Assembly: GCF_024199945.1 (NCBI RefSeq) | Contig: NZ_JANADP010000001.1 | Location: 2,728,001 to 2,792,000, forward strand | Origin: Bradyrhizobium sp. CCGUVB4N | GTDB lineage: Bacteria; Pseudomonadota; Alphaproteobacteria; Rhizobiales; Xanthobacteraceae | DNA: 64,000 bases | Reading direction: 5' to 3' | Part shown: one piece after another, positions 57,785 to 64,000 of the stretch | How positions within the stretch are numbered: position 1 is the stretch's first letter | Layout: each line of letters starts with the position of its first letter | Position numbers and translations under genes: made by a program | The notes under the pieces: generated by a model | The model's input: only the letters and a program-made list of their open reading frames with translations | Databases searched by the model: none | What the model was told of the DNA's origin: nothing

Positions 57785-58975
57785 ATGCAGAATTCCGAGC
57801 TCCAACGGATCATCAACTGGCTGATCGACGGCGCCCGGTCGTCGCGCGGGCCGGCAGAGATGATCGCGGATGCCTGCGAGCAGCTCGTCGCGGCCGGCCT
57901 GCCGCTGTGGCGGTTCGGCGTTTTCATCCGCACGCTGCATCCCGAAATCTTCGGCCGCAACTTCATCTGGCGGCAGGGCGAGGAGGTCGAGATCGGCACC
58001 GTCGATTTCGAGATTTTGGACACGCCAGAATTTGCGCGGAGCCCGCTGCGTGTCGTGTTCGAGGAGGGGTTGGAAGTCAGGGGACGTATCAACGAGGTCG
58101 ATACCAAGCGGTTTCCGTTCCTGGCGGACATGCGCGCCGAGGGCGTCACCGACTACCTCGCGACGCCGATGCGATTTCTGGACGGCTCGATCCACGCCAT
58201 CAGCTGGACCACCAAGCATCCCGGCGGCTTCAGCGAGGACGACATCGCGACGATCCGCTCCATCGTGGCGCCGCTCGCGCGCGTCAGCGAAATCGTCACC
58301 CTGCGCCGCACCGCAGCGACGTTGCTCGACACCTATGTGGGAAATCGCGCCGGCGAGCGCATCCTCGGCGGCCAGATCCGCCGCGGCCACAACGATACCA
58401 TGCAGGCCGCGATTTGGTTGTCGGATTTGCGCGGCTTCACTGCGCTGTCGGACCGGCTGCCGGCCGAGACGGTGGTCGAGATCCTCAACCGCTATTTCGA
58501 CTGCCAGGTTACTGCGATCCGCGCGCATGGCGGCGAGGTCCTGAAATTCATGGGCGACGGCCTGCTTGCGGTGTTCCCGATCGACGAATATGTCGGCGAT
58601 GCCGCCCACGTCTGCACCAGCGTGCTGGAAGCAGCCCGCGAAGCCCGTGCCAGCGTCGACGCTCTCGCGCATCCCGTCGGCGACGTCGTCGAACGCTTCC
58701 GCTTCGGCGTTGCACTGCATGTCGGCAATATCCTCTACGGCAATATTGGCGGGGGCAACCGGCTCGACTTCACCTGCATCGGCCCGGCCGTCAATCTCGC
58801 GGCGCGGATGGAAAAGATCGCGGGCCGGCTTGGTCGCACCGTCGTCGCATCAGAAGCCTTCGCCCATGTCTGTCAGCACGATTGGCGCGATCTTGGCGAT
58901 TTTCCGATCGCGGGATTTTCCAGGGCGCAGCGTGTGTACGGGCTCGCCGAGGAGACGCCCGTGGTGATGGCGTGA
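57785..58975 (+). CDS. Class III adenylate cyclase
   Basis: 396 residues: N-terminal regulatory region (about 1-195) with a GAF-like pattern, then a class III cyclase domain (about 200-390). Metal Asp in SDLRGF and MGDG, adenine-selecting Lys in LKFMGDG and Asp in LDFTCIGP, then NLAAR with the transition-state Asn and Arg. All catalytic residues are present, so cAMP synthesis is likely. No membrane segment. Ligand unknown. Confidence 0.9.
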   Translation: MQNSELQRIINWLIDGARSSRGPAEMIADACEQLVAAGLPLWRFGVFIRTLHPEIFGRNFIWRQGEEVEIGTVDFEILDTPEFARSPLRVVFEEGLEVRGRINEVDTKRFPFLADMRAEGVTDYLATPMRFLDGSIHAISWTTKHPGGFSEDDIATIRSIVAPLARVSEIVTLRRTAATLLDTYVGNRAGERILGGQIRRGHNDTMQAAIWLSDLRGFTALSDRLPAETVVEILNRYFDCQVTAIRAHGGEVLKFMGDGLLAVFPIDEYVGDAAHVCTSVLEAAREARASVDALAHPVGDVVERFRFGVALHVGNILYGNIGGGNRLDFTCIGPAVNLAARMEKIAGRLGRTVVASEAFAHVCQHDWRDLGDFPIAGFSRAQRVYGLAEETPVVMA

Positions 58976-58991
58976 TGCGACGAGACTGCCG

Positions 58992-59486
58992 ATGACCGTC
59001 GAATTCCGCCAGATCCAGGTCGCCGACACCGACGCTTTCCGCGCCGCCGTCGATATCGTTGCCCGCGAGCGCAAATACATCGCACTGGTGGAAGCGCCCC
59101 CGATCGAGCAGGTCCGCACCTTCGTCGCGCGCAATGTCGAGCGCGGCTATCCGCAGATCGTCGCCGTCGCGGGCGGCGCCGTGGTCGGATGGTGCAACGT
59201 GCCGCCGGCCGGCCGCGCCGTCTCGGCGCATGTCGGCGACCTCTTCATGGGGCTCGTACCGGAGTTCCGTGGCAAAGGCTTTGGCGAACTGCTGTTGCGG
59301 CAGGCTGTTCAGGCGGCGGACGTGTTCGGCTTCCGGCGCATCGAGCTCGGCGTCTTCGCGACCAATACGGCCGCGGCGGCTCTCTATCGAAAAGCCGGGT
59401 TTGTCGAGGAGGGCACCAAGCGCATGGCGATCCTCCTCGACGGCATCTATCACGATGAAATCATCATGGCGCGCCTCGCAGGCTGA
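58992..59486 (+). CDS. GNAT-family N-acetyltransferase
   Basis: 164 residues with the acetyl-CoA loop VPEFRGKGFGELLLRQA and GVFATNTAAAALYRKAGFVEEGT, typical of RimI/PhnO-like GNATs. Substrate unknown. 16 bp behind the cyclase gene. Convergent with the transporter gene, only 2 bp apart. Confidence 0.9.
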   Translation: MTVEFRQIQVADTDAFRAAVDIVARERKYIALVEAPPIEQVRTFVARNVERGYPQIVAVAGGAVVGWCNVPPAGRAVSAHVGDLFMGLVPEFRGKGFGELLLRQAVQAADVFGFRRIELGVFATNTAAAALYRKAGFVEEGTKRMAILLDGIYHDEIIMARLAG

Positions 59487-59488
59487 TC

Positions 59489-60802
59489 TCAGTACGCGAT
59501 CTTCATCGCCAACGTCGCGATCACGATCATGATGGCGCCGCCGACGCGGGTTGCGATCTGGGCGAAGGCCATCAGGCCCATGCGGTCCGCGGCGCCGAGA
59601 ATGGCGACGTCGCCGGTGCCGCCGAGCCCGGAATGACAGGCGGTGACGATCGCGGCCTCGACCGGATACATGTTGAGCCACTTGCCGACGAAGAAGCCGG
59701 AGGCGACCATCGCCAGCACCGTCGTCGTGCAGATCGCGATGTAGCCGGGATTGAAGGACGCCACGAGTTGCTGCCACGAGACCAGCAGCGTTCCCATCGC
59801 GACCAGGATCGCGAAGGTGAGGTTGGTCGACATGAACTTGTTGATCTGGTAGGCGCCGAGCTCCATCTCGGCCGGCAGCAATCTGGTCAGCTTGAGCGCG
59901 ACCGCCGCGATGATCATCAGGATCGGGCCGGGAATGCCGGTGTATGGCGCGAGCACCATGCCGAGCACGAACAGCACGCAGGACAGCATGATGCCGGCAC
60001 CCAACAGGCCGAGGTCGATCGGATGGTCGGATCGCGCCGGGCCCAGGATGTCGTCATCGCCTGTTTTCACCAGCATGCCCTGGCCGTTGAGGTCGCGCCG
60101 TTTCTCGGCGAGGCGCGCGAGAAGTCCGGCGGCGACGATGGCGACGACGTTGCCGAGCAGCGCCGCAGGCACCATCTGCGCCACCAGCTCGGCCTGTGGC
60201 CGGTGCAGCATTTCGGAATAGGCAATGGACAGCGGCAGCACGCCTTCGGCGAGGCCGCCGCCGATGATCGGAATGATCACGAAGAAGAACGTCTCCTTCG
60301 GACTGTGGCCGAACAGCAGCCCGACCGTGACGCCGATGGCGATCGCGCTGAGCGTGCCGACCAGCAGCGGCACGAACATCCGCAAGAAACCCTGCACCAG
60401 GACGCGATGGGGCATGCCGAGGATCGAGCCGGCGACGAGGCAGGCGATGAAGAAATACTGGAAATTGGCGGTGCGGAACGTCGTCGTGATGGCCTTCAGC
60501 GCCGTCTCCGGCATCAGGCCGTAGGCGACCATCGCTGATGGCACGAACAGGCACATGATCGCGGTGCCGCCGATCCGCCGCACGACCGGAATGGTCTGGC
60601 CGAGCTTGCCGAGCAGGAAGCCGAGCAGCATCAGCACCGACAGCCCGCCGATCACGTCATTGGGCAGCTTTTCGGAATAGACCGCAGCGGCGCAGACGAG
60701 CGCTGCGGGAACATAGACGGTGATCGGCAGCGGGCCGATTTTCAATGCCGTGAGCGCGGATGATTGCGTCGTCTCCGCGAGCTTGATGGTGGTGTCGGTC
60801 AA
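59489..60802 (-). CDS. 2-hydroxycarboxylate transporter (2HCT family)
   Basis: 437 residues, about eleven hydrophobic helices; the two signature reentrant loops IIGGGLAEGVLPLS and CHSGLGGTGDVAIL are conserved. Family members (CitS, MaeN, CimH) import citrate or malate with Na+ or H+. TTG start with GGGAGG 5 bp upstream. Third gene of a unit with the leuC/leuD homologues, implying import of the acid they act on. Confidence 0.9.
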   Translation of the reverse strand: MTDTTIKLAETTQSSALTALKIGPLPITVYVPAALVCAAAVYSEKLPNDVIGGLSVLMLLGFLLGKLGQTIPVVRRIGGTAIMCLFVPSAMVAYGLMPETALKAITTTFRTANFQYFFIACLVAGSILGMPHRVLVQGFLRMFVPLLVGTLSAIAIGVTVGLLFGHSPKETFFFVIIPIIGGGLAEGVLPLSIAYSEMLHRPQAELVAQMVPAALLGNVVAIVAAGLLARLAEKRRDLNGQGMLVKTGDDDILGPARSDHPIDLGLLGAGIMLSCVLFVLGMVLAPYTGIPGPILMIIAAVALKLTRLLPAEMELGAYQINKFMSTNLTFAILVAMGTLLVSWQQLVASFNPGYIAICTTTVLAMVASGFFVGKWLNMYPVEAAIVTACHSGLGGTGDVAILGAADRMGLMAFAQIATRVGGAIMIVIATLAMKIAY

Positions 60803-60852
60803 GAATGCCTCCCTCTGTCGTTTTGTGGTTGCTTGCCCGCCGGTCCGCGCGC

Positions 60853-61455
60853 TCAGAACCAGGGATTGTCCGCCCGGTGCCGTGCCTCGAAAGCGCGGAT
60901 GTCATCGGCGAACACCAGCGTAGAGCTGATCGCATCGCGCCCTGTGAGAAACGCCTCCTTCCGCGCCGGCTCGATCGCGAAGGGGATGGTTCCGCCGCCC
61001 TCGATGCGGATGGTCTGCTGTTCGAGATCGACGGTGAGCCTGTTGCTCGCAGGGTTCGCGACGATGCCGGCGAGCGTGCCGATGGTGGCGGCATCGAGAC
61101 TGATCGTCAGCAGGCCGTTATTGGCGCAATTGTCGTTGAAGATGCCGGCGAAGGTGGTGCCGACCAGGGCGCGAATGCCGAGCTGCTGAAGCCCCCAGAC
61201 CGCATGCTCGCGGCTCGACCCGCAGCCGAAATTCGGGCCGACGACGAGGAAGCAGGCGTCGCGATAGCCGTCCCTGTTCAGCACGAAGTCGGGATTAGGC
61301 CGGCCCGCGCTGAAGCGGAGCAGGTTGAAGGCACCGTCGCCAAGACCGCTGCGATCGACGCCCTTCAGGAACATCTTCGGCATGATCACGTCGGTGTCGA
61401 TATTGGGCGTCGTCATCGGCGCGGCGGCGCCGGAGACGCAATGAAATGGCGTCAT
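60853..61455 (-). CDS. leuD: LeuD-like dehydratase small subunit
   Basis: 200 residues. Swivelling subunit of the isopropylmalate isomerase type: NIDTDVIMPKMFLKG, PNFGCGSSREHAVWGL and GIFNDNCANNGLL (substrate loop), typical of LeuD. ATG overlaps the leuC stop (ATGA). The gene symbol reflects homology; context suggests a catabolic paralogue. Ends 50 bp before the transporter start. Confidence 0.88.
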   Translation of the reverse strand: MTPFHCVSGAAAPMTTPNIDTDVIMPKMFLKGVDRSGLGDGAFNLLRFSAGRPNPDFVLNRDGYRDACFLVVGPNFGCGSSREHAVWGLQQLGIRALVGTTFAGIFNDNCANNGLLTISLDAATIGTLAGIVANPASNRLTVDLEQQTIRIEGGGTIPFAIEPARKEAFLTGRDAISSTLVFADDIRAFEARHRADNPWF

Positions 61456-62876
61456 TGCTGCTTTCCTCCGATCAGGTCGCGCACATCGGTGATGCGGCCC
61501 GTGACCGCGGCGGCCGCGACCATCGCGGGGCTCATCAGATGCGTGCGCGCGCCGGGCCCCTGGCGACCCTCAAAATTGCGGTTGGTCGATGAGGCCGAGC
61601 GCTGCCCGGGTGCGAGAATGTCGTCGTTCATCGCAAGGCACATCGAGCAGCCGGATTGCCGCCACTCCACGCCCGCATCGATCAGGATCTGCGCGATCCC
61701 TTCCGCCTCGGCCTGCGCGCGGACCTGCGTCGATCCGGGAACGACGATGGCGCGAACGCCGGTCGCGACGTGACGGCCTCTGAACACGTGTGCTGCATCG
61801 CGCAGATCTTCGATGCGCGAATTGGTGCATGAGCCGATGAAGGCGAAATCGATCGGCACCGACTGGATCGGTGTGCCCGGCGTCAGGCCCATATAGGCGA
61901 GCGCGCGCATCGCCGCCGTCCTGCGATCGGTGGTGCGATTGCTGTCGGGATCGGGCACGCGATCGGTCACGGCAATCGCCTGGTCCGGGCTCGTGCCCCA
62001 TGTCACCAGCGGCGCGACAGCGCCGGCATCGATCGTCATCTCCCGGTCGAAGCCGGCGTCCGGATCGGAGCGAAGCTGCAGCCAGGCTGTGGCGGCACGG
62101 TCCCACATCTCGCCTTTCGGCGCACGGGGCCGCCCTCTGAGATAATCGAGCACCTTCTGGTCGGGTGCGATGACGACGCCGCGTGCGCCGGCCTCGACGA
62201 TCATGATCGACATCACGATGCGTCCCTCGACGCTCATCTCGGTCACGGCGGGGCCGGCGAACTCCACCGCATAGCCGGTGGCCCCATCGGCGCCGATGCG
62301 ACGGATGATCTCCATGACGACGTCCTTCGACGTGACGCCGAGCGGCGGATGCCCGGTCACGTTGATGCGCATCGTCTTCAGGCGGCGGTAGCGTACCGTC
62401 GAGGTCGCCAGATAGTGCTCGATGTCGGAGGTGCCGATGCCGTAGCCGAGCGCGCCGAAGGCGCCGTACGCGGTGGTGTGGCTGTCACCCGCGGCGATCA
62501 CCATGCCCGGCATGACCAGCCCTTGCTCGGGCGCGACGACATGCTCGATGCCCTGACGCGGATCGAGGATGTCGAAATATTCGATGCCGAAATCGCGCGC
62601 ATTGTCGGCGAAGTAGTCGACCTGCCGCGCCGCGTCGGCATCGGGCATCTGCCGCGTGCGCCGCGCTGCGGTCGGGTTGACGTGGTCGACCACCATCAGC
62701 GCTGCGGATGGATTCCACACCTTGCGCCCGGCGGCACGCAAGCCGGCAAAGGCCTGCGGGCTGGTATATTCGTTGAGCACGGTGCGATCGACATAGAGCA
62801 GCACCAGCCCGTCATCGTCGAGGCGCCGAACCACATGCGCATCGATCAGCTTGTCGTAGAGCGTGCGCCCGGACAT
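61452..62876 (-). CDS. leuC: LeuC-like dehydratase large subunit
   Basis: 474 residues, aconitase superfamily. [4Fe-4S] ligands in FIGSCTNSRIEDL and SGCSMCLAMNDD; active-site HVNPTAARR and GDSHTTAYGAFG. It diverges from standard LeuC: canonical MDHNVST and STHGAFG become VDHVNPT and TAYGAFG. With leuD and a 2-hydroxycarboxylate transporter in one unit and no leuA/leuB, it may hydrate another unsaturated diacid such as citraconate or dimethylmaleate. Confidence 0.85.
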   Translation of the reverse strand: MSGRTLYDKLIDAHVVRRLDDDGLVLLYVDRTVLNEYTSPQAFAGLRAAGRKVWNPSAALMVVDHVNPTAARRTRQMPDADAARQVDYFADNARDFGIEYFDILDPRQGIEHVVAPEQGLVMPGMVIAAGDSHTTAYGAFGALGYGIGTSDIEHYLATSTVRYRRLKTMRINVTGHPPLGVTSKDVVMEIIRRIGADGATGYAVEFAGPAVTEMSVEGRIVMSIMIVEAGARGVVIAPDQKVLDYLRGRPRAPKGEMWDRAATAWLQLRSDPDAGFDREMTIDAGAVAPLVTWGTSPDQAIAVTDRVPDPDSNRTTDRRTAAMRALAYMGLTPGTPIQSVPIDFAFIGSCTNSRIEDLRDAAHVFRGRHVATGVRAIVVPGSTQVRAQAEAEGIAQILIDAGVEWRQSGCSMCLAMNDDILAPGQRSASSTNRNFEGRQGPGARTHLMSPAMVAAAAVTGRITDVRDLIGGKQQ

Positions 62877-62955
62877 TCGGCCTCCAACAGGAATGTGACT
62901 TTCCTCGAAGGTGCAGGCCGGGCCGGTGGAAATCCAATGTCACCTCATGATATGA

Positions 62956-62974
62956 TTATGCAGGATTTGCATAA
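62956..62974. promoter_or_regulatory. Perfect LysR-type palindrome
   Basis: TTATGCA-GGATT-TGCATAA, seven-base perfect arms, 6 bp before the LysR ATG in the leuC/LysR divergent region. Matches the symmetric T-N11-A LysR box and probably controls both genes. Confidence 0.65.
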
Positions 62975-62979
62975 GCAGG

Positions 62980-63948
62980 ATGGACGCGATGGAGATCAAC
63001 TGGCTGCACGATTTCATCGCGGTGGCGTCGACCCGTAGTTTTTCGCGCGCTGCCGAGCAGCGCAATTCGTCGCAGCCGGCGCTGAGCCGCAGGATCAAGG
63101 CGCTGGAAGTATGGGCCGGGGCGGCGCTGTTCGAGCGCACGACGCATGCCGTCAGCCTCACGCCTGCCGGCGATGCGTTCCGCCTGACCGCCGAGGACAT
63201 CATCCGCCGCCTGTCCGCCGGGCGCCTGGAGGCGCAGGAGCTCGCGCGCGGCGCCTCCGACGTGCTGAAATTCGCATCGACCAATGCGCTGTCGTTGACG
63301 TTCTTTCCGGATTGGCTGCGCCAGGTCGAGGCGACGCTGTCGTTCGTGCCGAATGTCCAGCTCGTCGCAAACCACATGGAGGCGTGCGAACGCATGTTGT
63401 TGGCGGGCGAGGTGCATTTTCTGCTTTGCCACCATCATCCCGCCGTCGTCACGGCGCTGACGACCTCGCAATTCCGCTCGGCGCATGTCGGCGACGATTG
63501 CCTGATCCCGGCCTCCGTACCGGCGTCGCGATCAGGCAAGGCTGCGCGCTTCAGGCTTCCGGGAACGGAAGCAGCGCCGGTGCAGGTCCTGAACTACCGT
63601 CAGGAATCCGGAATGGGGAAGATCCTCGATGCGGTACGCGCGACCTCGCCGCTTGGTGCGCATCTGAAGCCCGCGTTCACCTCACATCTTGCAAAGCTTC
63701 TCGTCACCATGGTGCAGGCCGGCCGCGGCATGGCCTGGCTTCCGCAAAGCCTCATCGCCGACCAGCTCGCATCGGGCGAATTGGTGAAGGCCGGCGGACA
63801 GGAGTGGGAGATACCGATCGAGATCCACGTATTCCGCCCGCGATCGCGGCTGACGCCGGCGGCCGAAGCATTCTGGACCCATGTTCAGGAGCATCCGCCC
63901 GCGAGCAACCCGCGCAAGGCGGTGCGCCTCCGTCGCGGTCGCGGCTAG
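62980..63948 (+). CDS. LysR-family regulator of the leuCD-like operon
   Basis: 322 residues. HTH near the N-terminus (WLHDFIAVASTRSFSRAAEQ, SSQPALSRRIKALE) and an effector domain resembling other LysR proteins. ATG at 62989 (MEINWL) fits the AGGATGG spacing better and is an alternative. Divergent from leuC with a perfect palindrome between, so it probably responds to the hydroxyacid or its CoA product. Confidence 0.9.
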   Translation: MDAMEINWLHDFIAVASTRSFSRAAEQRNSSQPALSRRIKALEVWAGAALFERTTHAVSLTPAGDAFRLTAEDIIRRLSAGRLEAQELARGASDVLKFASTNALSLTFFPDWLRQVEATLSFVPNVQLVANHMEACERMLLAGEVHFLLCHHHPAVVTALTTSQFRSAHVGDDCLIPASVPASRSGKAARFRLPGTEAAPVQVLNYRQESGMGKILDAVRATSPLGAHLKPAFTSHLAKLLVTMVQAGRGMAWLPQSLIADQLASGELVKAGGQEWEIPIEIHVFRPRSRLTPAAEAFWTHVQEHPPASNPRKAVRLRRGRG

Positions 63949-63951
63949 GGG

Positions 63952-64000
63952 CTATTCCTCCGGCTCCGTCGTGAACAGCAGCGGATAGCCTTTGGTGCGC
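63952..64000 (-). CDS. 3' end of a minus-strand gene (start outside window)
   Basis: The last 16 codons run in from the right edge and end RTKGYPLLFTTEPEE then TAG. Only the C-terminus is visible, so the product cannot be named. Convergent with the LysR gene, 3 bp apart. Confidence 0.4.
   Translation of the reverse strand, partial: RTKGYPLLFTTEPEE

Overview
The window is high-GC DNA from an alphaproteobacterium of the Bradyrhizobium type. The evidence is the cbbT-A-L-S-X-E gene order of a red-type (form IC) Calvin cycle operon, many tiny genus-restricted proteins, alphaproteobacterial regulatory motifs (GGAAC-N16-CGTT-like EcfG promoters, a TTGA-N6-TCAA FixK/FNR box, a GTTC-N7-GTTC LexA box), and dispersed 'GTCATGGCCGGGC' and 'GCATGATCCGG' palindromic repeats. 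It looks like ordinary chromosome. I see no phage, insertion sequence, CRISPR array, tRNA or rRNA.

Layout. 1-6.7 kb: CO2-fixation operon, with cbbT cut by the left edge. 7-12.5 kb: PAS-GGDEF-EAL c-di-GMP protein, universal stress protein behind a FixK-type box, DegP-type periplasmic protease behind a perfect hairpin. 12.5-15 kb and 23-26 kb: two clusters of very small proteins (DUF6496, DUF3072, PRC-barrel, DUF4142, ribbon-helix-helix and unknowns), several behind EcfG-like promoters. 14.9-22.7 kb: a two-gene signalling operon made of a 2098-residue soluble hybrid histidine kinase with eleven 92-residue HAMP repeats, followed by a REC-PAS-HWE kinase. 26-37 kb: HxlR regulator and divergent SDR-fold protein, nitronate monooxygenase-like enzyme, PhoD phosphatase, aldo/keto reductase, LysR regulator, alpha/beta hydrolase, His-rich secreted protein, short XRE regulator and aminotransferase. 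37-48.8 kb: KefB-type antiporter, RibBX, glutaryl-CoA dehydrogenase, MBL hydrolase, acyl-CoA ligase, extensin-like protein, L,D-transpeptidase and CorA. 49-59.5 kb: methyltransferase/SDR/pdxH operon, DnaJ-type co-chaperone, ECF sigma/anti-sigma pair, fabI, a histidine phosphatase, aroC, an adenylate cyclase and a GNAT acetyltransferase. 59.5-64 kb: leuC/leuD homologues in one transcription unit with a 2-hydroxycarboxylate transporter, divergent from a LysR gene with a perfect operator-like palindrome.

How it fits together. Apart from the Calvin cycle operon, the common theme is stress and envelope physiology. Six small or secreted-protein genes carry GGAAC-N16-(C/G/T)GT(T/A) promoters, as expected for the PhyR-EcfG general stress response. 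The features most worth a second look are the poly-HAMP kinase with its two-unit higher-order repeat, the set of EcfG-like promoters, the leuCD-transporter-LysR module (probably hydroxyacid catabolism rather than leucine synthesis), an SDR-fold protein that has lost its catalytic Ser and Tyr, and several unassigned hairpins and operators. I found no clear new defence or mobile system.
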